Origin: Janthinobacterium sp.
GTDB lineage: Bacteria; Pseudomonadota; Gammaproteobacteria; Burkholderiales; Burkholderiaceae_D
Direction of reading: 5' to 3'
DNA length: 61,136 nucleotides
NCBI GenBank assembly: GCA_003133225.1
Contig: PKWL01000105.1
Location: forward strand, 1-61,136
The position numbers and the translations under genes were made by a program. The stretch's first letter is position 1. Every line of letters starts with the position of its first letter. The notes below the pieces were generated by a model. It did no database searches, had not been told where the DNA came from, and was given only the letters and a program-made list of their open reading frames with translations. This document shows positions 47,634 through 56,042 of the stretch, in pieces.

Positions 47634-48308
47634 TTAGGTGGTGGGGCGAACGCCGGGCGCCGGCACGGTCGAAATGCCCTGCGCCAAGGCCGCCCTTTCC
47701 TGAGAATCCATCGCGCGTCGGAATCCGTCGCGCTTGCGTAGGCGCTCCCAGTACGCCAATACGGCAGGTGAGAATCGAAGCTTCAGACCTAGGTGTTCGG
47801 CTAGCAGTAGCGCATAACCGACCGAGACATCGGCAGCAGTAAAGCGGTCCGCTGCCAGGTAATCGTGCTGCGCCAGGATAGGATCTAGGCTACGTAGGCG
47901 CGCTAGAAACCACTTTGCGTAATCATCGGCTACTTGCGGAACCCGACGTTCCGCGGTTTCAAAATACGCATAGCGGAGCACCAGGGTTTGCGGGAATGTC
48001 AAGGTCGCTTCGCCGAAGTGCAAATAATTCAGGTAGGCAGCATAGCCCGCTTCATTGGGTGCAACATTGAGCGGCGTGTCGCCAACGCGCGCGGCCAGGT
48101 ATTGGCAAATGGCGGCCGATTCTGTCATACGCACGTCGCCGTCAAATAGCGCCGGCACAGTGCCCAGCGGGTTAACTTCCAGATAGCTCTTTTCAGTCAC
48201 GCGTGGCGGAAAAGCCAACATCTTCAGTTCATACGGCAAACCCAGCTCTTCCAACATCCACAGGGGGCGGAAGGAACGGGCACTCATGCAATGGTAGAGG
48301 GTAATCAT
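47634..48308 (-). CDS. glutathione S-transferase family protein
   Basis: 224 residues, standard length. The thioredoxin-like domain (1-80) has YHCMSARSFRPLWMLEELGL with a catalytic-type Ser in the first helix region, the cis-Pro in NPLGTVPALFDGDVRMTESA and the glutathione gamma-glutamyl site ESAAICQYLA. The helical domain (90-210) contains the N-capping box motif AADRFTAADVSVGYALLLAE. AAGGT lies 6 nt before the ATG. It probably conjugates electrophiles or acts in aromatic catabolism. Neighbours are relics and do not define its substrate. Confidence 0.88.
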   Translation of the reverse strand: MITLYHCMSARSFRPLWMLEELGLPYELKMLAFPPRVTEKSYLEVNPLGTVPALFDGDVRMTESAAICQYLAARVGDTPLNVAPNEAGYAAYLNYLHFGEATLTFPQTLVLRYAYFETAERRVPQVADDYAKWFLARLRSLDPILAQHDYLAADRFTAADVSVGYALLLAEHLGLKLRFSPAVLAYWERLRKRDGFRRAMDSQERAALAQGISTVPAPGVRPTT

Positions 48309-48459
48309 ACGCAGACCTTATGAGTTCTGTTTGGCCAATATGGCGCGGAAAATGCGAGAATTCGGTGTCCGGCCCAGCACACTGCTTATCCAGGCGCGGC
48401 AATCAACCAACCCGTTGCAATCGATCGTCATCAGCCAAGACCATTTTCATCAAATTTCA

Positions 48460-48501
48460 GTTTGCCCAGCTCAGTTTGCTCAGCTCACTTTGCTCAGCTA
48501 T
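48460..48501 (+). repeat. 14-bp tandem repeat, three copies
   Basis: GTTTGCCCAGCTCA, GTTTGCTCAGCTCA and CTTTGCTCAGCTAT follow one another without spacers, differing at a few positions. It lies 150-190 nt upstream of the divergent GST start. It could be a set of binding sites on the DNA helix or a decayed minisatellite. Confidence 0.7.
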
Positions 48502-48766
48502 CTCACGGGCGTCATCAACTTCAATACCAAAATATCGCACCGTACTTTCAAGCTGGTGTGGCTTAAGAGCAGTTGAACCGCTCGCAGATTTTTGGTTCTC
48601 CGATATCAGCGTCGGCTTCGTTCTGCGCGTCGCGTGCGCGCCGTAGGCAAATGAGCAATCTCGAACGCCCCTAGATGGACCATCCTAGCATATTGCCGCG
48701 TAGATATGGCATGGGTGCGGCCCGAAAGGCACGTCGTCCTTCCTCGGTCTATCTGACCTACGAGTT

Positions 48767-48816
48767 CTCGCCGTGAAAACCGCGCCTTGCGGCCACAGCC
48801 GCGGTTTCACGGCGAG
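48767..48816. repeat. long inverted repeat / hairpin
   Basis: CTCGCCGTGAAAACCGCG (48767-48784) pairs with CGCGGTTTCACGGCGAG (48800-48816) with one bulged A, leaving a 15-nt loop that includes GCGGCC. With 17 base pairs it is the strongest hairpin in the gene-poor areas. No T-tract follows on either strand, and no gene ends within 250 bases, so it is not an ordinary terminator. Confidence 0.7.
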
Positions 48817-49034
48817 TGATCCTGGGATCGCCTCCCGGAGTCCATGGCACCAATTGGGGGCGGCAAGCTCGTGGGCGACATGGCGAAGGGGGTCCAAAAG
48901 CCGCTCCAGAATACGCAACATGCGCATTGCCAAGCCAGAGTACGGTTCGATATTAGTTTATGATGATCCTGCCTCTTATTTAACAAGCTTGTGCTCCGTG
49001 CGAGCCGAGATGCGATGACCGAGCACAACGACTG

Positions 49035-49562
49035 ATGAAAACCATTTTCCGTATCGCGTTCTGCACGCTGTTGGCTGCCGGCCCGGGCGCACAGGCGCAG
49101 ACCGACGACGTGGTGCGCATCGTGAACCGCCTGCGCGCCCCGGGCGGCTCCTGCGCAGCAGCCGCGCCGCCGCTACTACCACAAGGCGCGCTCGACGTCA
49201 CGGCGTCCCGACTGGCGCGCGGCGCATCGCTCGGTGCCGCGCTCAAGTCCGCGGCTTACCGCATGACCGAGGTGCAGGTCATCACACTCGCCGGGGAGGG
49301 CTTGCGCGCACGGCTCGAAGCACTGCTCGCGAGCCGGTTTTGTTCCCAAATCAGCATGCCGGAACTGTCAGAAGCTGGCGCTTACGAACGCGGCAACCAG
49401 ATCTGGATCGTGCTCGTCAATGATGCGCGTGCCGAACCGCGGACCTGCGGCGACAAGCCCTTCGGCTCCGCACGGTCGGTCATCTGGAATGAGGCCCTGG
49501 AGAGATCTGCGGCCGCTGCAGAGATGGCGCCAGCCATTCCTTGCGCCGGGTGCGATTATTGA
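49035..49562 (+). CDS. secreted CAP-family-like protein, probably truncated
   Basis: 175 residues with a signal peptide (KTIFRIAFCTLLAAGPGAQA, cleaved after AQA). The N-terminal half (VVRIVNRLRAPGGSC, LPQGALDVTASRLARGASLG AAL) and VLVNDARAEPRTCGDKPF then SARSVIWNEALERSAAAAEM match CAP/SCP-type proteins of betaproteobacteria, in which an accessory N-terminal module precedes the CAP domain. The frame stops just where the CAP domain's conserved H-x-G and GENIA segments should begin, so the main domain is lost. Either a truncated pseudogene or a short variant; truncation is more likely given the relic-rich surroundings. No clear ribosome site. Confidence 0.6.
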   Translation: MKTIFRIAFCTLLAAGPGAQAQTDDVVRIVNRLRAPGGSCAAAAPPLLPQGALDVTASRLARGASLGAALKSAAYRMTEVQVITLAGEGLRARLEALLASRFCSQISMPELSEAGAYERGNQIWIVLVNDARAEPRTCGDKPFGSARSVIWNEALERSAAAAEMAPAIPCAGCDY

Positions 49563-49748
49563 AACGCGGCGGCGCCGGCGCATGCGGGAATGTGCGTGCA
49601 GCGGCTTCTTGATGGCTTGGCCGCGGTGCACCATCTCCATCAAAAACAGGATGTGCATGACCGCGTTGCTAACGCCGGCGGCAATGCGGGAAATCTGCTA
49701 TAGCCTTAGACGACAAGCCGATCTTAACGGCAGTGTCTGGTCAGGGTG

Positions 49749-49964
49749 TTATTCCTTGTTGCCAAACAGGCCGCCGAGGCTTGCCTCCAGTCCACCAAGC
49801 CGATCCGCCAAACCGGATTCGCCGCTCACCAAACTGTCGATTTCGGAGGCCACCGGAGCGGGTAGCTTTTCCTTCAGGTAACCAAGTACGGTCTCCACTG
49901 CAGCCTCCGCTTTATCTTCCGGAAGTCCGGTCCGTTCAATCAAACGCTGAATAATTTCATTCAT
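49749..49964 (-). CDS. small conserved acidic helical protein
   Basis: 71 residues from the ATG at 49964, with AGGAG 6 nt upstream; a longer frame from 50072 has no such site. The sequence (MNEIIQRLIERTGLPEDKAE, AAVETVLGYLKEKLPAPVAS, then LADRLGGLEASLGGLFG) resembles short DUF2267-like helical proteins widespread in proteobacteria, with an amphipathic helix pair and a Gly/Leu-rich tail. No catalytic residues are evident and the role is unknown. Confidence 0.7.
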   Translation of the reverse strand: MNEIIQRLIERTGLPEDKAEAAVETVLGYLKEKLPAPVASEIDSLVSGESGLADRLGGLEASLGGLFGNKE

Positions 49965-50294
49965 TTTTTCTCCTAAGTCAGCGGGCAATTTCTGCCCGTA
50001 GGTCGACGAATGCCGGCGAAGTTTTACGCCCACATTACTAGCAAATTGGGGATCTAAATTGAACTGCATCAACGTGTCGTCTTGTCGTTGGTCGCTCAGG
50101 TACCGACACGCGTCCTCAGCTTTGGCGGTCGGCGCCTGTAACTGAACGAGGTTGGGCGAAAAAGAGACGCAGGAAACGCTCCTTGTTAAGGAGAAGCCCG
50201 CTCCTGGATCAGGTCGGGCTCTCTTGCCTACAAGTCGCGCGCCTAGATGGCTAACAAACCGGCCGGCCAGCTTTTTTTAACTGGCATTGCGCGG
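49965..50294. other. gap between small helical protein and PsiF-like genes
   Basis: Contains two adjacent hairpins: CTCCTTGTTAAGGAG (50179-50193) and AGCCCG-CT-CCTG-GAT-CAGG-T-CGGGCT (50195-50220). They may form the promoter-proximal leader of the minus-strand helical-protein gene or end the PsiF-like transcript. CCGGCCGG with a nearby run of seven T lies at 50262-50279. Confidence 0.45.
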
Positions 50295-50612
50295 TCATTT
50301 TCCCGCGTCGGCCTCACATTTTTTGAGAAAGGATGTCTTCGCAGCACCAGCCAATGGTTTCCCATTTTTGTCGACAGCGTTCGCCCCACAGCTCGCCGTT
50401 TTCCCACCCGCGGTTTCGCTTTCGCACTTTTTCATAAAGGACGTTTTTGCGGCGCCCGTCAACGCCTTGCCATTTTTGCCTACCGCCTTCGCTTCGCAGC
50501 TAGATGCTGCTGGCGCCGCCACTTTATTGGTCGGCGACGAAACTGGACTCTGAGCAAACGTAGCGCTTGCAGAGAAAATGATTCCGGCTACAGCCAAGAC
50601 AAGTTTATTCAT
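50295..50612 (-). CDS. PsiF-repeat secreted protein
   Basis: 105 residues from the ATG at 50612, with GGAGG 8 nt upstream. A signal peptide (KLVLAVAGIIFSASATFAQS) is followed by two PsiF repeats: CEAKAVGKNGKALTGAAKTS then FMKKC, and CGANAVDKNGKPLAGAAKTS then FLKKC. Each repeat has the spaced Cys pair typical of the family. PsiF in enterobacteria is induced by phosphate starvation and its function is unknown. The protein is small, basic and probably periplasmic. The longer frame upstream to 50780 is not used. Confidence 0.85.
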   Translation of the reverse strand: MNKLVLAVAGIIFSASATFAQSPVSSPTNKVAAPAASSCEAKAVGKNGKALTGAAKTSFMKKCESETAGGKTASCGANAVDKNGKPLAGAAKTSFLKKCEADAGK

Positions 50613-50833
50613 CGCAATTTTCCTCCCAAGATAAGGCAGAATGCCTGTCATGAGAAACGCGGCCCGATTGAAATTCGTTGACCAAACAATCAACTTTGCG
50701 CCTGTCGGCGCGAGCCCGGGCGCCGAGGCAAATAATCGGGGGAACAAGTTCGAGGATTTGAGTGCCGCCAACGCCAACACTTCGGCGCGAACGGCCTTGG
50801 TTTATCGACGGCTTAGGATTAATTAACAGGTCC

Positions 50834-52456
50834 TCAGATTGTTTCGGCCTCCGTCGTGATTGCACCGCACGGACATTCGGTAACGCAAATACTGCAGCCT
50901 TTGCAGTAATCGTAGTTGAAGCTGAAACGCCGGCCTGGGCCGAGCTTGATGACTGCGTTGTCGGGGCAGACGCCGTAGCAATTATCACACTCGAAGCAAT
51001 TGCCGCAAGACAGGCACCGGCGGGCCTCCAGCAGTGCATTGCTTTCATTTAAGCCGCCGAGTACTTCCTCGAAGGTGGATTGACGGCGGATGATATCGAG
51101 GACCGGTTGCACGGCCTTGGGAGCATCCGTATAGTACCAGGTGTTAAGTTTGTCGAAGGTAGCGACCTCGTGTTTCGGCGCGGCTTGAACGCTGCTTCCG
51201 CGTAGCCACGCATCAATGCTGCGCGCCGCTTTTTTGCCGTGACCGACCGCCACCGTGACGGTGCGCTCCGACGGCACCATATCGCCGCCGGCGAAAATGC
51301 CAGGATAGGAGGACATCATGTTGCCGTCCACTTGTATCATGTCATTTTGAGTGCTCAGTCCCGGTACCTTGCCCAATAACGAAAGGTCGACGTCCTGGCC
51401 TAACGCCAGCACCAGCGAATCAGCTTCGATGGTTTCGTACTCTCCGGTCGGCTGTGGAAAACCTTTTTCGTCTAGTGCCATCTTCTCTACCGTGAAGCCA
51501 CTCTCCACGCCTTCTTTGATAGTCGATAGCCACTTCATCATGATGCCCTCTTCCAGCGCCTCCTGAACTTCAAAATCGTGCGCGGGCATCTTTTCCCGAG
51601 TGCGGCGATACACGATGATCGATTCTTCCGCGCCCAGACGCTTGGCGGTGCGCGCCACGTCGATCGCTGTGTTGCCGCCGCCATAGACAACGACCCGGCG
51701 GCCGAGCAGGGGCCGGTCCGCACCTTCCATGCCGCGTAGCACTGCCACCGCGTCGAGAATCTTGCTGGCGTCGCCAGCCGGGATGTAAGCGCGTTTGGCG
51801 AGATGGGCGCCGACCGCGAGAAAGGCCGCGTCACAGCCCTCCGTCTTCATCGTCGCTAGAACATCGTCGACTTTTTGGTTGAGACGGATCGTCACCCCCA
51901 TCTCCTCAATGCGCCGAACTTCGGCGTCGAGTATCTCGCGCGGCAATCGGTATTTCGGAATGCCAAAGCGCATCATGCCACCCGTCAGCGGGCCCGCTTC
52001 CAGAATCGTTACGGCGTGGCCGAGCAGGCGTAGATGAAAAGCGGCGGACAATCCGGACGGGCCGGCGCCGATCACCAGCACCTGCTTGCCCGACGCCGGC
52101 GCCGGTTCAACCTGCCAGCGATGCTTGATCGCTTCGTCGCCGAGGAAGCGCTCGACCACATGGATATTCACTGTCTCGTCAAGCTGGCCGCGGTTGCAAG
52201 ACGACTCACATGGGTGATAGCAGACCCGGCCCATGATGGCCGGCAGCGGGTTGTTCTTTACCAGTTCGCGCCAGGCTCGCTCGTAATCACCCGATTCCGC
52301 ATGATATAGCCAGCCCTGGATGTTTTCTCCGGCTGGGCAGACGTTGTTGCAAGGCGGCAGGCGGTCTACATACACGGGCCGCGTGGTGCGCCAAGAACCG
52401 GTGCGGTTTGCCAGAGAGGACCCGACATCAAGGGTAATGGCAAATGGCTTTTCCAT
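50834..52456 (-). CDS. GltD-like NAD(P)H:ferredoxin flavoprotein fused to 2[4Fe-4S] ferredoxin (PFOR delta partner)
   Basis: 540 residues from the ATG at 52456 (AGGAG 8 nt upstream). The N-terminal Fe-S domain has PPCNNVCPAGENIQGW and CYHPCESSCNRG; the FAD motif is VLVIGAGPSGLSAAFHL (near 130); the NAD(P) motif is VVVYGGGNTAIDVARTAKRL (near 270); VTVAVGHGKKAARSIDAWL closes the GltD-type core. The C-terminus is an added bacterial ferredoxin: CLSCGNCFECDNCYGVCP and CKGCSICVTECPCGAI. The fusion supplies both the delta ferredoxin of the oxidoreductase and a route to NAD(P)H. It begins 1 nt after the porB stop. It likely passes electrons from pyruvate oxidation to NAD(P)+ or the reverse. Confidence 0.88.
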   Translation of the reverse strand: MEKPFAITLDVGSSLANRTGSWRTTRPVYVDRLPPCNNVCPAGENIQGWLYHAESGDYERAWRELVKNNPLPAIMGRVCYHPCESSCNRGQLDETVNIHVVERFLGDEAIKHRWQVEPAPASGKQVLVIGAGPSGLSAAFHLRLLGHAVTILEAGPLTGGMMRFGIPKYRLPREILDAEVRRIEEMGVTIRLNQKVDDVLATMKTEGCDAAFLAVGAHLAKRAYIPAGDASKILDAVAVLRGMEGADRPLLGRRVVVYGGGNTAIDVARTAKRLGAEESIIVYRRTREKMPAHDFEVQEALEEGIMMKWLSTIKEGVESGFTVEKMALDEKGFPQPTGEYETIEADSLVLALGQDVDLSLLGKVPGLSTQNDMIQVDGNMMSSYPGIFAGGDMVPSERTVTVAVGHGKKAARSIDAWLRGSSVQAAPKHEVATFDKLNTWYYTDAPKAVQPVLDIIRRQSTFEEVLGGLNESNALLEARRCLSCGNCFECDNCYGVCPDNAVIKLGPGRRFSFNYDYCKGCSICVTECPCGAITTEAETI

Positions 52457-52457
52457 T

Positions 52458-53453
52458 TCAACGCTCCTCAATCAATTCGAACTTCTTGATGTTCTTGTCG
52501 GCCATGGCCTGAATGCGGGCGATCGTCTCTTGCGCAGGCTGCTTACCAAACAGATGCGCGAAACGTTTCTGCAGCTTCAAGTAATCCTCGACCGGTATCC
52601 GACGGCGAATTTTGGTCGAGCTGACAAACTCCCCATGCTCGGCTTCGAACAACGGGTACAGTCCGGTTTCCACGGCCAGCCGCGCCAGATGAATCGTGTC
52701 GTGCGACAGCGAACCCCAGCCAAGCGGACATGGCACGAGAATTTGGATGTAGCGCGCTCCGTGCATCGACATGGCCTTGGTCACCTTGCTTTCAAGATCG
52801 CGCAAATATGCCACCGAGGCCGTGGCGACGTAGGGAATTCCATGCGCCATCGCAATCAAGGGTACATTTTTGCCTTGCCCGAACGGCGCGCCCGGCTCTG
52901 GCCCGAGCGGCATGGTCGTCGCGGTGCGCGCCGCCGGCGGCGTCGCCGACGAACGCTGTACGCCGGTATTCATGTACGCTTGATTGTCGTAGCAGATATA
53001 CAGCACGTCGTCGTTGCGCTCGAACATGCCAGACAGGCAACCGAACCCGATGTCCGTGGTGCCACCGTCACCGCCCTGGGCAATCACACGCACGTCGGTG
53101 CGGCCCCGCACCTTCATGGCGGCAGCTACGCCCGTCGCCACGGCAGCCGCGTTACCGAATAGAGAATGAATCCAGGGAATTTGCCACGAAGTTTCCGGGT
53201 AAGGGGTAGAAAATACTTCCAGACACCCGGTCGCGTTGGTGGCAATGATTTGATTGTTGGCGGCACGCATTGCGGCATCAATCGCGTAGCGCGCGCCGAG
53301 CGCCTCGCCGCAGCCCTGGCACGCGCGATGGCCGGAGTTCAGCGAATTGGTGCGCGCCATGTTGGCCTGTACCGAGCGCTGGTTTTGGTCGAGCAGGCGG
53401 TTGCCGACCGTGAACGTGCCGGTCTGATAAAACTTGACTTGTTGCATCTCCAT
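52458..53453 (-). CDS. porB: pyruvate:ferredoxin oxidoreductase, beta (TPP-binding) subunit
   Basis: 331 residues from the ATG at 53453, preceded by AAAGGG. The TPP motif is intact: QGGDGGTTDIGFGCLSGMFE followed after about 25 residues by YDNQAYMNTG. Cys residues that bind a [4Fe-4S] cluster are in GHRACQGCGEALGARYAID and later near NATGCLEVFSTPYP. These features and the length match the beta chain of the four-subunit oxidoreductases. The gene starts 11 nt after porA and ends 1 nt before the flavoprotein gene. It binds pyruvate-derived hydroxyethyl-TPP and passes electrons to ferredoxin. Confidence 0.92.
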   Translation of the reverse strand: MEMQQVKFYQTGTFTVGNRLLDQNQRSVQANMARTNSLNSGHRACQGCGEALGARYAIDAAMRAANNQIIATNATGCLEVFSTPYPETSWQIPWIHSLFGNAAAVATGVAAAMKVRGRTDVRVIAQGGDGGTTDIGFGCLSGMFERNDDVLYICYDNQAYMNTGVQRSSATPPAARTATTMPLGPEPGAPFGQGKNVPLIAMAHGIPYVATASVAYLRDLESKVTKAMSMHGARYIQILVPCPLGWGSLSHDTIHLARLAVETGLYPLFEAEHGEFVSSTKIRRRIPVEDYLKLQKRFAHLFGKQPAQETIARIQAMADKNIKKFELIEER

Positions 53454-53463
53454 GGTCACCCTT

Positions 53464-54717
53464 TCAGCGGATGGTGGCAGCGACAGTGCCCATATCGCGC
53501 AAAATGTTTTCGGCCGATGGCCCGGAGCGGCGCTCGTGCTTTTCACGCTCCAGTTCACGGTTTACGATCTCATGGTTGAGGTCGAGGAAGGTAAGCGCCT
53601 CCAGATCGTCTTTCAAGGCCTTGTCGAACAGCTCGCGCAGGCTGTCTTTAGTGATCGCGCGCCCGCCTAGACCTGCCACCACAGTGTAGGAATGAAGCGC
53701 TATGCCGGAAAGCGCCGTTCTCAGGTCGTGCGAAACGATCCCTCCGATTCCAACCGCGAGCGACTTTTCCAGCACCACCACACGCTTGGCGTGGGACAAG
53801 ACAGCGTGCAATTCCTCGCTTGGAAAGGGGCGGAACGAGCAGATCGCAACGGCGCCGATCAAACAGCCTTCGGCGCGCATGTCGTCGATCACGTCCTTGA
53901 TGGTTCCCATCACCGAACCGAGTGCGACGACGATGGTCTTGGCATCTTCACAGCGATAAGGTTTGATCAGGCCGCCGGCCTCGCGCCCGAACTGTTGCTT
54001 GAATTGGGCGGAGAGCTGCGGAATGAGTTCCAGTGCACGCATCTGCCGGTGGTGGGCCAGATAGCGCACCTCAAGAAATGCCTCGGGACCAACCATTGCC
54101 CCGATCGAAACCGGCGCGCGCGGGTCAAGTACTTGGCGCGGTTCGAACGACGGCAGATAAGCATCGACCTGTTCCTGGGTCGGGACGTCGATCCGCTCAT
54201 AGGCGTGGGTCAGGATGAATCCGTCGACGCACACCATGACCGGGATCGACAGTTCCTCGGCCAGACGGAATGCCTGAATGTGCAAATCGACCGCCTCTTG
54301 ATTGGTCTCGGCATAGATCTGGATCCAGCCGGCATCGCGCATTGACATGGAATCGGAGTGGTCGTTCCAGATATTGATGGGCGCTCCGATGGCGCGGTTG
54401 CCGATGGTCATCACGATCGGCAAACCGAGGCCGGCGGCGTTGTAGACCGCTTCGGCCATAAACAGCAGCCCTTGACTGGCGGTTGCGGTGTAGGTGCGCA
54501 CTCCCGCCGCCGAGGCGCCGATCGCGACCGACAGTGCGGCGAACTCCGATTCGACGTTGATGAACTCGCAATTTTTTAACTCGCCCGATCGGACCATTTC
54601 GCCCAGCCCTTCGACGATATGAGTCTGCGGCGTGATCGGGTAGGCGCAGATCACTTCCGGCCGGCACAGAGCAATCGCCTCGGCCATGGCGTGCGAGCCT
54701 TCGGTTTGTTTAAGCAC
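53464..54717 (-). CDS. porA: pyruvate:ferredoxin oxidoreductase, alpha subunit
   Basis: 417 residues. The start is a GTG at 54717 with GGAGG 5 nt upstream, overlapping the end of porG by 8 bases. The alpha-type pyrimidine-binding fold is visible in AEAIALCRPEVICAYPITPQ (substrate-proximal Y-P-I-T-P), FINVESEFAALSVAIGASAA and YTATASQGLLFMAEAVYNAA. The stretch NRAIGAPINIWNDHSDSMSM closely follows the form found in pyruvate-specific enzymes (NRALSAPINIWNDHSD), which favours pyruvate over 2-oxoglutarate as substrate. The C-terminal domain II (VVVLEKSLAVGIGGIVSHDL) is complete. Confidence 0.93.
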   Translation of the reverse strand: MLKQTEGSHAMAEAIALCRPEVICAYPITPQTHIVEGLGEMVRSGELKNCEFINVESEFAALSVAIGASAAGVRTYTATASQGLLFMAEAVYNAAGLGLPIVMTIGNRAIGAPINIWNDHSDSMSMRDAGWIQIYAETNQEAVDLHIQAFRLAEELSIPVMVCVDGFILTHAYERIDVPTQEQVDAYLPSFEPRQVLDPRAPVSIGAMVGPEAFLEVRYLAHHRQMRALELIPQLSAQFKQQFGREAGGLIKPYRCEDAKTIVVALGSVMGTIKDVIDDMRAEGCLIGAVAICSFRPFPSEELHAVLSHAKRVVVLEKSLAVGIGGIVSHDLRTALSGIALHSYTVVAGLGGRAITKDSLRELFDKALKDDLEALTFLDLNHEIVNRELEREKHERRSGPSAENILRDMGTVAATIR

Positions 54718-55294
54718 GTTGCACCTCCATCATTTGCTGCTGCACCATCAGATACGCTTCGCGCGCCGCGGCAATGTTGGCGTCGGCGATTTTCTTTGGA
54801 AATTTATCCAAGATTGCAGCGCACACTGATTCCAGCGTGACGAGAGCGCTGATGGCGGCGAAGCCACCCAGGAGCGCCGCGTTAGGCACGGCCCGACCGA
54901 CATGTTTCAATGCCAGTTCGGTCGCCGGTACCGTGCACAGCCGATCCAAGCGGTAACCCTTGACGAAGTCGCCGATGCCCAATTCGTCGAAGCTGCGGGT
55001 CGAGTTGATCAGAATGAAACCCTCAGCCACGACACCTGAAAATAGATCGACCTGATGCAGCAAGGTCGGATCCTGGATGATTAATGCGTCGGGGCGCATG
55101 ACCGGTTCGCGCAATCGGATTTCCTTGTCGTCGATGCGGCAAAAGGCCATTACCGGCGCCCCCATGCGCTCCGACCCAAAGCTCGGAAAGGCTTGCGCGT
55201 GCTTGCCCTCTAGAAAGGCGGCAACCGACAGCATTTCCGCAGCGGATACCACCCCTTGGCCGCCACGGCCGTGAATTCGGGTCTGAAATAGCAT
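54710..55294 (-). CDS. porG: pyruvate:ferredoxin oxidoreductase, gamma subunit
   Basis: 194 residues, the first gene of the operon. It has the gamma-chain opening TRIHGRGGQGVVSAAEMLSV, the FPSFGSERMGAPVMAFCRID block and PNAALLGGFAAISALVTLES. AAAGGAG lies 7 nt before the ATG. The order gamma, alpha, beta, delta-flavoprotein is that of archaeal and anaerobic-bacterial oxidoreductases; here the oxygen-labile enzyme is placed under a perfect FNR box 69 nt upstream. The complex would convert pyruvate and CoA to acetyl-CoA, CO2 and reduced ferredoxin. Confidence 0.92.
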   Translation of the reverse strand: MLFQTRIHGRGGQGVVSAAEMLSVAAFLEGKHAQAFPSFGSERMGAPVMAFCRIDDKEIRLREPVMRPDALIIQDPTLLHQVDLFSGVVAEGFILINSTRSFDELGIGDFVKGYRLDRLCTVPATELALKHVGRAVPNAALLGGFAAISALVTLESVCAAILDKFPKKIADANIAAAREAYLMVQQQMMEVQRA

Positions 55295-55363
55295 GCCTTA
55301 CTCCTTTTCAAGTTCCGCACAACAAAACTTGGAAAACAATAAAACACGGCGACCAAAAAAGCA

Positions 55364-55377
55364 TTGATTCAGATCAA
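55364..55377 (-). promoter_or_regulatory. FNR/ANR box of the PFOR operon
   Basis: TTGATTCAGATCAA is an exact match to the FNR consensus TTGAT-N4-ATCAA and is symmetric. It lies 69-83 nt before the porG start, a spacing suited to class II activation. FNR-type regulators bind such sites when oxygen is low. No -10 was assigned with confidence. Confidence 0.85.
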
Positions 55378-55383
55378 AATATT

Positions 55384-55414
55384 GCACAATATGAAAACGC
55401 GTTTCATATTGTGC
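55384..55414. promoter_or_regulatory. perfect 13-bp-arm palindrome next to the FNR box
   Basis: GCACAATATGAAA (55384-55396), ACGCG, TTTCATATTGTGC (55402-55414): all 13 pairs match. It sits 6 bp upstream of the FNR box relative to porG. TGAAA-N5-TTTCA centres are typical of IclR/KdgR-type operators, so a substrate-responsive regulator is likely to act here in addition to FNR. The regulator gene is not in the window. Confidence 0.75.
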
Positions 55415-56042
55415 GTAGCCCGTAAGCGTGGCCGTTCAGTGTATTTTGGCCTGACCTGGTTGGCGCGGCAGGTTCTGGCGCTGACCGGCCCGAGCCATCT
55501 GGACGGGCTGGCTCGCGAAATGACGGCCGCGACCGATGCGTCGATAAGCTCTTAATTTCCCTGGCAGCGTCAGTGCCGCGCCAAGGTGCGCACTTGCGGG
55601 CGCAAACTCCGGCCGGCGCGCGCCAGGCGTCTGCGCCACTTGCCCGGCGCCTTGATGAAGGTCGCCGGCTTCATCGGCAACAGCGCACGTACCAAAAAAT
55701 CGCACAATTGCCGGATTGCCACCAGACTTTGCTTCACGGCGGCCGGGCACAGGCGGCAACGGCCGCCCAGCTGATGCCGGGAGTTGCGGCCACGCCAAAC
55801 TTGTACCCACCTTTTGTGGACAGGCCTGTGCATAAGTCAGTGCGACGCCCTCCCAGACCGCTGCTGGTGCGGGTCTCCAAATGTGCCTTTTATATAGGCA
55901 CCTTATATAGGCACCTTGAGAAGGTCCCTGTACAGGCTCACTTTGCCTGATGGTTTGAACAGGGCAGGTCGGCCAAGTGCTCTTGACGCTAAAATCTTGC
56001 AAATCGGTTAACATCAGACCAAAAATCATTTTCCACGCCCCT
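55415..56042. other. gap between PFOR promoter and conjugation module
   Basis: No confident gene. A minus-strand frame (55570-55833, 87 codons) reads CRLCPAAVKQSLVAIRQLCD and FLVRALLPMKPATFIKAPGK, compact and basic, but without a ribosome site or a family I can name. Near 55890-55920 a short direct repeat of TATATAGGCACCT occurs. This is probably the junction between the chromosome and the conjugative element. Confidence 0.35.

Larger units (their letters stand above)
48309..49034. other. gap with repeats between GST and CAP-like genes
   Basis: About 725 bases without a gene. It holds a triple 14-bp repeat (48460-48501) and a strong 17-bp inverted repeat (48767-48816), listed separately. Frames on both strands are short and unmatched. 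Confidence 0.4.

Noticed and set aside
55570..55833. 87-codon minus-strand frame with CRLCPAAVKQ
   Set aside because: Composition is protein-like but no start signal, family or neighbour supports it; kept only as a note in the gap entry.
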